Below are positions 52,225 through 61,259 of a DNA stretch of 64,000 nt, piece by piece (the first letter of the stretch is position 1; each line of letters begins with the position of its first letter). The stretch covers positions 124,001 through 188,000 of the forward strand of contig NZ_JAKQZA010000001.1 in the NCBI RefSeq assembly GCF_023008165.1, written 5' to 3'. Position numbers and translations under genes: made by a program. Source of the DNA: Kordiimonas laminariae (GTDB taxonomy: Bacteria > Pseudomonadota > Alphaproteobacteria > Sphingomonadales > Kordiimonadaceae). The notes beneath the pieces were generated by a model that worked only from the letters and a program-made list of their open reading frames with translations, made no database searches and was not told the DNA's origin.

Positions 52225-54492
52225 ATGTTTGGGCTTGGAAAAAAAGCGAAAAAATACTGTAGCGCGGATGATGCCAGAGGCTTCCTGCTCATCTTTCTGG
52301 GCCGTGAACCCAAGCATGAAAGCGATATTAGCCGTAGAGAAGGTAAGCCTGTTGCCAGCGTTCTAAGCGGCCTTATCAATTCAAAAGAGTTTATCTATGG
52401 GGTCCTACAGCCCTTGTCACTCGGCAAACCGCTCGCCTGGATGCCCTATTCTGCTGAACAGCAAAAGCTGGTTATTCAGACTGTAAAAAAGCATCTCGGC
52501 ACCAAAATAAAATCGGTTGAACACCGTACAAAGGCATTGCTAGCCATAAGCAACAACTGGCGTTTCTTACAGATTATAGATAATGGCCCCTCAGGCTATT
52601 CAGCAGCAGATTTTGCCACACGCATTGAAAGTTATTTTGGTCACCAACCTGCTCCGGTTCTTGGCGTGATTGAAGATATTAGAGGCAATGAATGTTTTGG
52701 CTATGCCCTGGATTTGAGCCGTAAAGGGGAAAGCCTGCGACTGGATTTCTATTTGAACGGTACATATGTTGGCACTACTGAGGCTGACGGTCTTCGCCGT
52801 GATGTTGAGGAGCAGCACCCGGGCTTTAAACACACAGGTTTTACCTTCACGGTAACCATACCTGGGCATCTAGCCAAGCTGGATCATTTAATTCTTGCGG
52901 TCTTCGATCACGCAACCGGTGCCCCAATATGTCCTGCTCGCGCTATCCCTAACATGGGTGCCTCATATCCGCTTAACATTGTTCGCTTTACAAATGCGCT
53001 TGAGCATGCAGCACAACAGAGCCCTGAAAACATCCAGCAGCAGATCGAGTGTATTCAAAATGCATTACCAGACTTGAAAAACTATGCTGCGATCCCAGTT
53101 GCGGCTTATTCACAATCAAAGCATTTATTGCAGGAAACCACCGCTAGGCCACAAAAGGTTATAGCGTTAAAACTTTATGCTGGCGAAGGCCTTTTAGCAA
53201 CCGATAGCGCTGAATATTTCTTCCAAGAAGCCGCCTTAAAAAATCCGAATGCTGTTATCTTTTTTTCTGACCACGAATGGATGGAAACAGACGGCACCAT
53301 AACCCCTATTTTTAAGCACAGCTTTGACTATGAAGAACTCCTGACAAGAGCAGCTTATGCCAACGCATTTGCCGTAAAAGAAGGTGTTTTCCCTGAAGGT
53401 ATGAAGCCTCATGATATGTGGCTCAAAGCCTATGAACAATTAGGCGAACAGGCGTTTTCCCATGTTCCCCATATGCTCTTTGAAGCAAAACAAACATGTA
53501 TCGCTTCAGTAAATGAATACAAACGAGCTGTTGAAGCACATTTCGCGAGAACAACTCCAGACGCCAAACTTGAACTGGAAGCCAATGATCCATATGCAGG
53601 CGTCGCAGCAGAAACTGGCTATATAAAATGGCCATTGCCTGCGAAAAACCCATTAATGGCGATTATCATTCCAATGCGAGACGCGCTTGATCTCACGCGG
53701 AACTGTATCAAAAGCCTCCGAAACACTTTGCAGCATTCCTACGACACCGAAATCATCATTGTGGACAACGGCAGTGTAGAAGAAGACACAAAAGACTGGC
53801 TAAGACGAGTGGATGCAATGGACGGTATTCGTGTGCTTTTACACGATGCTCCATTCAACTGGGCCGAGCTCAACAATCTTGCCGTACAGGCTACTGAAGC
53901 TGAATATCTGTTGTTTTTGAATAACGATACAATCGCACTGGATTACGGCTGGGATCATATATTACGTGGATATCTGAACCGCCCGACTGTTGGCGCTGTT
54001 GGTGCGCGCCTACTGTTTGAAGATGGTACCCTGCAATATGGCGGGTACATTCTCAACCCAGATAACATTGTACTGAAAGAAGCTTACGGCGAAAGCCCGA
54101 ACCAAAGCTATAATCAGCGGTCACAGTTACCGCACCAAACATCAGCGCTCATTGGAGCCTTTCTGGCCTGTCACCGAAATACCTATGAAAAAGCTGGTGG
54201 ATTTGATGCAGAAAACCTGCCTGTCGCCTTTAATGATGTGGATTTCAGTCTGGCTGTCTCCAAAATTGGACTAAAAAATATTTATGTGCCAGCCATTACC
54301 TTTCAACACTTAGAATCTAAAAGTCGTGGCTATGATGCTCAAGATAAAGTAAAGCAAGTTCGCGAAAAAGCTGAGCGGGAGAAAATACGCCAAAAATGGC
54401 GTGATTTGTTAGTTGCAGATAGGTACTATTCTCCCGTACTACTAGCGCAAGAGCCAACTCATGCTTCTATATTGAAGCGTGATTGCCGCTAA
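52225..54492 (+). CDS. Multidomain GT2 glycosyltransferase with DUF4214-like N-terminal domain
   Basis: 755 residues, no membrane segment. Residues 13-60 read FLLIFLGREPKHESDISRRE followed by LINSKEFIYGV, the pattern of DUF4214-like helical modules. About 145-240 is a beta-sandwich (VLGVIEDIRGNECFGYALDL). About 313-425 looks like a diverged GT2 half-domain with VIFFSDHEWMETDGTITPIF, lacking a clear catalytic acidic pair. Residues 475-735 are a full GT2 domain: LMAIIIPMRDALDLTRNCIK, IIIVDNGSVEED, LLFLNNDTIALDYG and VAFNDVDFSLAVSKIG. It follows rfbA by 15 bases and is likely a rhamnosyltransferase or a partner in polymer assembly; substrate specificity is inferred from context. Confidence 0.82.
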   Translation: MFGLGKKAKKYCSADDARGFLLIFLGREPKHESDISRREGKPVASVLSGLINSKEFIYGVLQPLSLGKPLAWMPYSAEQQKLVIQTVKKHLGTKIKSVEHRTKALLAISNNWRFLQIIDNGPSGYSAADFATRIESYFGHQPAPVLGVIEDIRGNECFGYALDLSRKGESLRLDFYLNGTYVGTTEADGLRRDVEEQHPGFKHTGFTFTVTIPGHLAKLDHLILAVFDHATGAPICPARAIPNMGASYPLNIVRFTNALEHAAQQSPENIQQQIECIQNALPDLKNYAAIPVAAYSQSKHLLQETTARPQKVIALKLYAGEGLLATDSAEYFFQEAALKNPNAVIFFSDHEWMETDGTITPIFKHSFDYEELLTRAAYANAFAVKEGVFPEGMKPHDMWLKAYEQLGEQAFSHVPHMLFEAKQTCIASVNEYKRAVEAHFARTTPDAKLELEANDPYAGVAAETGYIKWPLPAKNPLMAIIIPMRDALDLTRNCIKSLRNTLQHSYDTEIIIVDNGSVEEDTKDWLRRVDAMDGIRVLLHDAPFNWAELNNLAVQATEAEYLLFLNNDTIALDYGWDHILRGYLNRPTVGAVGARLLFEDGTLQYGGYILNPDNIVLKEAYGESPNQSYNQRSQLPHQTSALIGAFLACHRNTYEKAGGFDAENLPVAFNDVDFSLAVSKIGLKNIYVPAITFQHLESKSRGYDAQDKVKQVREKAEREKIRQKWRDLLVADRYYSPVLLAQEPTHASILKRDCR

Positions 54493-54534
54493 CTAATATT
54501 ACAGGCACATATCGAATACGCTAAGCGGAATTAC

Positions 54535-57468
54535 ATGAAGAAGATTATTCAATCTATCGCCACTCCTTTTGCACAGTCTAAGGGTACAAAAGAAGTAATC
54601 CTTCAATCTGGGCTGTTTAATAGCGATTGGTATGCTGCCAATTATCCCGACGTACTTCAAAAAGATATTGATCTTCTTGATCACTACATTTCAGTGGGTG
54701 ATGCAGAAGGATATAAACCCAACCGTTATTTCGACCCCAACTGGTACAGAGAACATGCTCCCGGGGCTCGTAAGCCTAGTGTTAATGCACTTGCTCAATA
54801 TATTACGTTTGGCCATAAACGCGGCAAAAACCCATCAAATCAGTTTTCCTCTGAGCTTTATTATGAAGCATACCCAGAGGCACAGAATTATGATGGTTCT
54901 GCATTGGAACATTTTTTAAAACTAGGCCAACATCAGGGGAACTTAACTTTCCCTGTCACATTACAGTTCCGTAAAGACGGCAAAAAACTTTTTAAAGATA
55001 TGCTGCTCATAAAAGATAGTGGTCTGTTTATGGAAGACTGGTATCGTAATCATTATTCCAATTTGTGGGATTACGAGGGGAATTTGCTTTTCCATTTCGT
55101 TTCATACGGACACAAATATCAACTTCAGCCAAATCCCTATTTCAACACCCACTGGTATAGGGTGTTCAATAAAGAATACATGGTAGAAGATAATCCACTT
55201 CTTCATTATATCACTGCGCCTAAAAACAAGTTTGACCCTGCTCCTGATTTTAGCAACACCGCTTACTTTGCCTGCCACAAAGAGTTAAACCCAGAAACAG
55301 ATGACCCACTGTTACATTATCTTACTATCGGTATAAAATCTGGTGAGACACAACCGAAGACCACGAAAAGGAAAGTGAGAGCAAAAGCTAAACTCCCTGT
55401 TCCCGATCGCCTTCGAGGCATGGTTGATTACCCTAAAACAGATCTGTCGCCAGAAACGATGGATTTCAAAAGCAGCAAGCTGAATATTCATTGGATTATT
55501 CCAGATTTCGCGGCTGGTGGTGGTGGTCATATGACCATTTTCCGCATGACAAATTTTCTTGAAAAGCAAGGTCACAAACAAACTATCTGGATAAATGAAC
55601 CAAATCAGCATTCATCTGAAGAACAGGCTGCGGATGATATTTTAAAGCATTTCCAGCAGTTTACCGGAAAAGTAAAGTTTTTGGACAAACGCTTTAAGAA
55701 AGCTAAAGGTGATGTCATTATCGCCACAGACTGCTGGACAGTATGGCCTGCGCTTTCGGCCAGTAATTTCAAACGCCGTTTTTACTTCGTACAGGATTTT
55801 GAACCTAGCTTCCATGCTATGGGGAGCGACTATTTGGCCGCTGAACAAACCTATTATGAAGATTTAGACTGCATTTGTGCTAGTCCATGGCTTGCAAAAC
55901 TCATGGAAGAAAAATACGGACGCTGGGCACGGCCCTTCTGGCTAGCCGCGGACACCAAGCTGTATCACCCAGTGTCTAAAAAGAAACCTAACAAGCGCCC
56001 TCGTATTGCGTTTTATGCGCGGCACTTCACAGCACGTCGTGCTGTAGAACTTGGTATGCTAGCTTTGGAGGAACTTGCCAAACGTGGCCTTGATTTCGAA
56101 GTTGATTTCTTCGGCGCTGAACTGGAATTTCAGGTAGCGCCCTTCCGGTTTAAAGATCATGGGGTTGCCTCGCCGGAAGAGCTAGCAGCTTTATTCCAAA
56201 AAGCCGATATCGGCGTCGTTTTTTCAGCAACTAATTATTCACTCGTACCTCAGGAAATGATGGCGTGTGGCCTGCCTATTGTAGAACTAAAAGGGGAAAG
56301 CACAGAGTGTATTTTCCCCAAAGAAACAGTAAGTCTAGCCGAGCCTCATCCAAGCAAAATTGCTGATGCTATGGAGTGTCTGATCAAAGATGAGAAAAAG
56401 CGAAGAAAACAATCGTTAGCTGCCCGGGATTGGGTTCAGGGCTTTAGCTGGCAAGCGTCCGCTGAACTTGTGGAACAGGCTATCCTCGACCGATTGAACG
56501 AAATTGGTAATGATATCGCACCAAAAAGCGAGCGCTCCAAAAAAGGTAAAAACAAAGCATCTGTCATTATTCCAACCTTAAATGCTGGTCCTATTCTAGA
56601 CAGCGTTTTAAAGGCTGTGACAGAGCAAAACACTCCCTGGCCATACGAAGTACTCGTCATTGACAGTGGCTCAACAGATGGCACGCTGGAAGCCATCGCC
56701 AAATACCCATCCGTTAAGCTCCATCAAATCGAAAAGAAGGATTTCAATCATGGGGGTACACGTAATTTAGGGGCAGAATTAACCGATGGCGAATTTATCG
56801 CCTTTCTCACTCATGATGCTTTGCCCGCAAACGAAGACTGGCTCTACAATCTGGTGTCCGCTATTGAAATGTACCCTGATGCGGCAGGAGCCTTCGGAAA
56901 ACATCTACCATATCCAGATGCTTCGGAATTCACTAAACGCGATCTCAACACGCATTTTCAAAATATGCTTGAGGCCCCTCTGTGCGTTAGTAAAACCACT
57001 AACAAAAAGCGCTTCAAAAATGATGAGGATGTGCAGTGGCACCAATTTCTGCATTTCTATAGCGATAATAACAGCTGCATGCGCCGTAAGGTTTGGGAAA
57101 AACTTCCTTACCGCGAAACTAAGTTTGGTGAAGATCAAATATGGGCTGATGATATTATTAAGGCCGGTTATAGCAAAGTGTATGCTGTTCGCTCTGTCGT
57201 GTTCCATAGCCACGACTTTACCCCAGAAGAAAATCAAGAGCGAAATATGGTGGAAGCTGCCTTCTTCAAACACTTCTTTGGTTATAAGCTGATCAGTAAT
57301 GAAGAAGAGCTTCAAAATACTCTAAGCGATTTAAACAAAGCTGACCGCGAATGGGGTAAACAGCAAGGGCTCGAAGCGGATATCATTGAAGACCGAATGC
57401 AGCAAAACGAAGCAAGGTTGAGAGGCTATCTGGAAGGATGGCAGGCAGATACCTCTACTATGTTTTAA
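54535..57468 (+). CDS. Large bifunctional glycosyltransferase: six N-terminal repeats, WsaF-like GT4, GT2
   Basis: 977 residues, cytoplasmic. Residues about 22-280 contain six diverged copies of an F-[ND]-x-x-W/Y-Y ... L-x-H-Y/F-x-x-x-G unit (for example LFNSDWYAANYPDVL, YFDPNWYREHAPGA, LYYEAYPEAQNYDGSALEHF, LFMEDWYRNHYSNL, YFNTHWYRVFNKEY, TAYFACHKELNPETDDPLLH). Residues about 315-640 are a GT4-like domain resembling the rhamnosyltransferase WsaF (LNIHWIIPDFAAGGGGHMTI; RRFYFVQDFEPSFHAMGSDY; VVFSATNYSLVPQEMMACGL). Residues 675-930 form a GT2 domain (KASVIIPTLNAGPILDSVLK; DSGSTDGTLEAIAKY; AFLTHDALPANEDWLYNLVS). It lies 42 bases after the 755-aa gene, downstream of rfbCBDA, so it may add rhamnose and a second sugar alternately. 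It ends at a strong terminator. Confidence 0.85.
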   Translation: MKKIIQSIATPFAQSKGTKEVILQSGLFNSDWYAANYPDVLQKDIDLLDHYISVGDAEGYKPNRYFDPNWYREHAPGARKPSVNALAQYITFGHKRGKNPSNQFSSELYYEAYPEAQNYDGSALEHFLKLGQHQGNLTFPVTLQFRKDGKKLFKDMLLIKDSGLFMEDWYRNHYSNLWDYEGNLLFHFVSYGHKYQLQPNPYFNTHWYRVFNKEYMVEDNPLLHYITAPKNKFDPAPDFSNTAYFACHKELNPETDDPLLHYLTIGIKSGETQPKTTKRKVRAKAKLPVPDRLRGMVDYPKTDLSPETMDFKSSKLNIHWIIPDFAAGGGGHMTIFRMTNFLEKQGHKQTIWINEPNQHSSEEQAADDILKHFQQFTGKVKFLDKRFKKAKGDVIIATDCWTVWPALSASNFKRRFYFVQDFEPSFHAMGSDYLAAEQTYYEDLDCICASPWLAKLMEEKYGRWARPFWLAADTKLYHPVSKKKPNKRPRIAFYARHFTARRAVELGMLALEELAKRGLDFEVDFFGAELEFQVAPFRFKDHGVASPEELAALFQKADIGVVFSATNYSLVPQEMMACGLPIVELKGESTECIFPKETVSLAEPHPSKIADAMECLIKDEKKRRKQSLAARDWVQGFSWQASAELVEQAILDRLNEIGNDIAPKSERSKKGKNKASVIIPTLNAGPILDSVLKAVTEQNTPWPYEVLVIDSGSTDGTLEAIAKYPSVKLHQIEKKDFNHGGTRNLGAELTDGEFIAFLTHDALPANEDWLYNLVSAIEMYPDAAGAFGKHLPYPDASEFTKRDLNTHFQNMLEAPLCVSKTTNKKRFKNDEDVQWHQFLHFYSDNNSCMRRKVWEKLPYRETKFGEDQIWADDIIKAGYSKVYAVRSVVFHSHDFTPEENQERNMVEAAFFKHFFGYKLISNEEELQNTLSDLNKADREWGKQQGLEADIIEDRMQQNEARLRGYLEGWQADTSTMF

Positions 57469-57472
57469 CGGA

Positions 57473-57498
57473 AAAAGGGGCTTATCACTGCCCCTTTT
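57473..57498. terminator. Bidirectional intrinsic terminator
   Basis: AAAAGGGGC / GCCCCTTTT 9-bp stem with an 8-base loop immediately after the 977-aa gene and overlapping the last bases of the minus-strand sulfotransferase-like gene, so it can serve both. Confidence 0.85.
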
Positions 57499-58165
57499 GT
57501 AACCCGGTATGTTTTAATCTTCTGCCTACGATTTCAGTTACTTTTTCCAAATCAAATGGTTCTCCGAGGAAATCAAAGAGTGGCTGGAAAGCTGCTGGAT
57601 TATTTTTGGTTTCATCATATGAGAGCTGGAGTGTACGCTCAGGATACTTTTGCTGATATGCAGCATACATACTGTCACAACTTTCAACAATTCCTCGGAC
57701 CAGTTCCTGGTCCATAGAAGCCCACCATCCAGATTTAGAAACATCTTGCCAATTTCGCACATTAAAAACGAATTTACATGGCGCTAAGTTTTCATGGATA
57801 AAATTCAGATAGTCTTCAAACTGTTCGGGGCCGGCTTCATGAAAACGAATCTCTTTAAAGCCGATTACTCTAGCATCTGAAGGTGGCTGAATAATCTCTT
57901 CAACAAAAATATCTATCAGCTTTTTAGAAAACCGTTCCGGTACAACTTTATCGGCTCCATACCAGGGCTCTTCCATACCGTGGTCTTTATTACCATGATC
58001 ATAACGAGTGGAATGGGCAGCATTAGCAGCCCTATAAAGAGAATATAGTACATTCATATTCTCTCCGCGAATATGGTATCCTGGGATCGTTTGTAGAACA
58101 GTTTGCAAAACCGTAGAGCCGGAACGGCCATATGTTACAATGCAAACAAAAGGTAGATTTTCCAT
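57485..58165 (-). CDS. Sulfotransferase-family protein
   Basis: 226 residues from the ATG at 58165; a GTG at 58216 inside the upstream gene is possible but unlikely. The N-terminus FVCIVTYGRSGSTVLQTVLQ is the 5'-phosphosulfate-binding loop of PAPS-dependent sulfotransferases, and FKFVFNVRNWQDVSKSGWW-like sequence (here CKFVFNVRNWQDVSKSGWW) matches the 3'-phosphate-binding region. Members sulfate carbohydrates or other alcohols. It is the last gene of the minus-strand run with the GT41-like and DegT-like genes, so the target is probably the glycan made there. Confidence 0.75.
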   Translation of the reverse strand: MENLPFVCIVTYGRSGSTVLQTVLQTIPGYHIRGENMNVLYSLYRAANAAHSTRYDHGNKDHGMEEPWYGADKVVPERFSKKLIDIFVEEIIQPPSDARVIGFKEIRFHEAGPEQFEDYLNFIHENLAPCKFVFNVRNWQDVSKSGWWASMDQELVRGIVESCDSMYAAYQQKYPERTLQLSYDETKNNPAAFQPLFDFLGEPFDLEKVTEIVGRRLKHTGLQKGQ

Positions 58166-58199
58166 AGTAAACCTAACTGATATCCTGCGTATCAGGCAG

Positions 58200-60089
58200 T
58201 TATGCTGCCTTTTCACCCAGTTTTGTTACAACCTCTTGAGTAGAAAAAGACTTTTGGTCTGAAGCTTGAAGTTCTTCATGATATTCATACGCAAAACGTA
58301 CCGCCCGACCGAATGACGGGCATGTGCCGTCGGGGCTTACCATCATTACTTCATCAAAATCAAAGTTAGCCAGTGCTTTACTAATTTCTACACGTTCTTC
58401 ATCATTTTCGATCAAACGCAATACAGCCCTGATATAATCCCCTTCATCATCGGTGGACAACCAATTTGGCTGAGGCATGTGAGAAACCATCTCAGAATCG
58501 TTCATCGCATGCATCTCGTCCCCCTTCATGTTCACGATAGGTAGTCCGAGCGGACACGCATCAAGAATACCATTGGTCGCACCAAAAGGTATGGAACTCA
58601 GGAAAATATCACACTTGGATAGCTCGCTGATATACTTGTTATAGTTGGTGCGCGGCAACACTGTTGCTGTGAACATACTCTCGACCCGACGCTTGACCGC
58701 TTGGTAGAGAGATCCTGCGCCATTTGGGAAAAAGACAAACTCTACCGGCTTTGTAGAGAGCATTTCGATCTTCTGACAGATTGTCAGTAACCTTGGTGTA
58801 ATTTTCCGTGACCAAGCCGGCACTGCAATTTTCAGGCTTTTAGCATTTTCTTTAATGAATGCCTTTGGCTTTTGAGCATCATGCCGATGTTCATAGCGCG
58901 CTATTTCATGCCAATAAATGATTTTATCGGCGATAGTGTCTTCACTCCCGACCAAACCTTCAACGAGGAGCGAATAATCAATATACTTCGAATGTGTTGT
59001 TGCCGGGTGGCCGTATGTCATAACCTGAACAGGTGCAAGCCTTAGGTTGGTTCCATAAATACTCAACATGCGCATACCCACGCTCGGGTAATAAATTACA
59101 TCTGGCTGATATGCCTTTACCTTATCAAAAAATGCTGCAGGGTTTGCGTGATCCAATGTTTCGGTGTCGATTTCATCAAACATATACTCAAGCTTCGGAT
59201 CGCACTTACCTTCAGCAGACATATAGATAATCTTAAAATGATCTCTCAGAGAACGGATCGCAGGGCCATAACAGCGATGCATTGCGTGAATGGCCGTATA
59301 AAGTTCTGCCATTACAATGAGTGTTGGCTTCTCTTTGATAGGCCTAGGCTTGTTGGAAAAATCTACATCAGTCAGCCCTTTCCTTAAAAGCCAATCCCTC
59401 ACAATCGAATTAACGGTTTTTTTGATATCATGCTTGTGAGGAGCATCTGCGTAGCTACACCCCATGTAAACGGGGCCCATGGCTTGAGCCACAGCATCCG
59501 TAGCTTTTAAATCACTCCATAGATGACTGTTGGAGAAAAGTTCGGAACGAATTTCTTCTGCTTTAGGGTTGTAGACAAGCTGCTCTGTCAAGAAGGCCCG
59601 TGCAATTGGCCACGCAATATCCTTATTTTGTTTCAACAACAGTTTCAGAAGCGATTCATTCATAGAATTGATTGATATTACACATAAGAGTTTCGGAACA
59701 TTTGCTCTGGTGATGCTCAGAGAACCATTCTCTTTCTTAGTGGCCAACATCTCAATAAAATGGCTTGTGCCCCTATAGCCGCTAATCTCAAATGCTTGGC
59801 TAACTACCCGCTTATTACGCGCTAATATTTCAAACATACGGCGACGCATAACGAAATTAGGGGATGTGATCATCTGCGTGAATGCAGATGCAAAAATCGT
59901 TGCTTCCTGTTCACTTAATGGCGTTAGCGTCGTCAGGTTTTCACCAAAGGTTGTTTGGCTTCGTTCGAGGCGATTAAAGATACTGACTAAAACACCAACA
60001 GTATCGTCGAACTTTTCTTCATTCACCAGCGACCGATACTCATGAATAGACGTGATCAGTTTCTCTTGTTTCTTCTTATCGTCTGTCAT
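58200..60089 (-). CDS. GT41/HMW1C-like glycosyltransferase
   Basis: 629 residues, close to the length of HMW1C-type protein N-glycosyltransferases. The first ~200 residues are helical (AARMIFEILARNKRVVSQAFEI-like series, with MRRRMFEILARNKRVVSQAF) as in the all-helical domain of that group. The GT-B part carries VIYYPSVGMRMLSIYGTNLR (about 335), MTYGHPATTHSKYIDYSLLV (about 360), CDIFLSSIPFGATNGILDAC and GLPIVNMKGDEMHA, matching the conserved series of HMW1C proteins. These enzymes add glucose or other hexoses to Asn or Ser/Thr of adhesins or other proteins in the cytoplasm. It overlaps the DegT gene (ATGA) and precedes the sulfotransferase-like gene. Family assignment is by motif pattern; activity is inferred. 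Confidence 0.72.
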   Translation of the reverse strand: MTDDKKKQEKLITSIHEYRSLVNEEKFDDTVGVLVSIFNRLERSQTTFGENLTTLTPLSEQEATIFASAFTQMITSPNFVMRRRMFEILARNKRVVSQAFEISGYRGTSHFIEMLATKKENGSLSITRANVPKLLCVISINSMNESLLKLLLKQNKDIAWPIARAFLTEQLVYNPKAEEIRSELFSNSHLWSDLKATDAVAQAMGPVYMGCSYADAPHKHDIKKTVNSIVRDWLLRKGLTDVDFSNKPRPIKEKPTLIVMAELYTAIHAMHRCYGPAIRSLRDHFKIIYMSAEGKCDPKLEYMFDEIDTETLDHANPAAFFDKVKAYQPDVIYYPSVGMRMLSIYGTNLRLAPVQVMTYGHPATTHSKYIDYSLLVEGLVGSEDTIADKIIYWHEIARYEHRHDAQKPKAFIKENAKSLKIAVPAWSRKITPRLLTICQKIEMLSTKPVEFVFFPNGAGSLYQAVKRRVESMFTATVLPRTNYNKYISELSKCDIFLSSIPFGATNGILDACPLGLPIVNMKGDEMHAMNDSEMVSHMPQPNWLSTDDEGDYIRAVLRLIENDEERVEISKALANFDFDEVMMVSPDGTCPSFGRAVRFAYEYHEELQASDQKSFSTQEVVTKLGEKAA

Positions 60090-61228
60090 GAAATAACCCC
60101 AACAACTATGTCACAAATTTCTCTAATATTATCTTCTGATAAAAAGGCATGGAACGGCAAGCCCACCAACCCTTCAGCTAGTTCCAAGCTTACAGGCAAA
60201 GCCTCTTCCGCCTGCATATTATCAATAAACGGTATATCATGAAGTGCAGGATGTTCATGCAGCAAAGGTAAATACCATCGACGTGTTTGAATTCCTGCTT
60301 CAGCAAGAGCATCAAAGATAGCACCCCCTTTTCCTTTTGCATAAATCTGCAAGGTTGCTGGTATGTACTCTTCACCACAACCAGCCTGTAATTCAATCCG
60401 GTTGCCTAATTTTTTCAATTCTTTCCAGTAAAACTCTGAAATTTTCCTGCGCCGTTCAACAACTTCACCCCATCGTGCAATTTGCTGTAGGCCAACCGCA
60501 GCATAATATTCACCAAACTTTGCGTTGGTTCCCGTTTGCTGCACCATACCACCAGGGCCAATAAACCCGAAATTAGAAAGAGATCGAGCACGTTCCAAAG
60601 TTTCCAGATCACTGGTAGCGACAAGTCCTCCTTCGCCAACACCAAAGGGTTTAGTAGCATGAAGCGAGAAAACAGATGTAATATCCTCAGGCACCGCCTG
60701 CTGTCCTAAAACAGCAGCTGCATCCCAAAATACCTGTACGCCAGTTTCCTGTTGGAATTTCAACCAGGCTTCACCGTCTAGCGGTTTACCGTACGTTGCC
60801 ACAGGTACGACAGCGTCAAGAGGCTCTACCGCATGTGCTGCTCGGGCAATCTCAGGCGTCAATAACCAACTATGCCTATCTACATCCGCAAAAACTGGCT
60901 GATAACTGGCGTTAAGTACAGAGAGAGCCGTCGCAGGGAAAGTCAGCGCAGGAATTAAAACCTTAGCCTCTTTGCCCAAACGTTTTGCCCGCAGCATCAG
61001 TTCAAGGGCTGTGGTAGCTGATGAAAATGTTCCTGTTTCTAATTTTGCCGACCCGGTTTCCTTTAAAAAGCGCGCCATCTCGGTTTCAAAGCGGCTATTC
61101 AAGGGGCCAAAGTTGGTATACCAGCGGTTTGCATGAATTTCAGACAAATAACTCCCCACTTCCGCTGGATCGGGCATATCAGGGATAAGACAGAAAATTT
61201 TTGGGTCTTGTTTCAAAATATCTACCAA
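60086..61228 (-). CDS. DegT/DnrJ/EryC1/StrS-family PLP aminotransferase
   Basis: 380 residues starting at a TTG (61228); a TAA two codons upstream leaves no better start, and the sequence from KIFCLIPDMPDPAEVGSYLS onward matches the family. Features: GTFSSATTALELMLRAKRL, GVQVFWDAAAVLGQQ with the PLP-pyridine Asp, and FSLHATKPFGVGEGG whose Lys (about residue 192) forms the PLP aldimine. It transaminates keto-sugar nucleotides to amino sugars. A dTDP-4-keto-6-deoxyglucose from rfbA/rfbB is one possible substrate; this is inference. It lies 31 bases after the 666-aa GT2 gene and overlaps the GT41-like gene by four bases. Confidence 0.88.
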   Translation of the reverse strand: MVDILKQDPKIFCLIPDMPDPAEVGSYLSEIHANRWYTNFGPLNSRFETEMARFLKETGSAKLETGTFSSATTALELMLRAKRLGKEAKVLIPALTFPATALSVLNASYQPVFADVDRHSWLLTPEIARAAHAVEPLDAVVPVATYGKPLDGEAWLKFQQETGVQVFWDAAAVLGQQAVPEDITSVFSLHATKPFGVGEGGLVATSDLETLERARSLSNFGFIGPGGMVQQTGTNAKFGEYYAAVGLQQIARWGEVVERRRKISEFYWKELKKLGNRIELQAGCGEEYIPATLQIYAKGKGGAIFDALAEAGIQTRRWYLPLLHEHPALHDIPFIDNMQAEEALPVSLELAEGLVGLPFHAFLSEDNIREICDIVVGVIS

Positions 61229-61259
61229 TAGTTCTTAGGGTACTTAATACAAACGCTGC

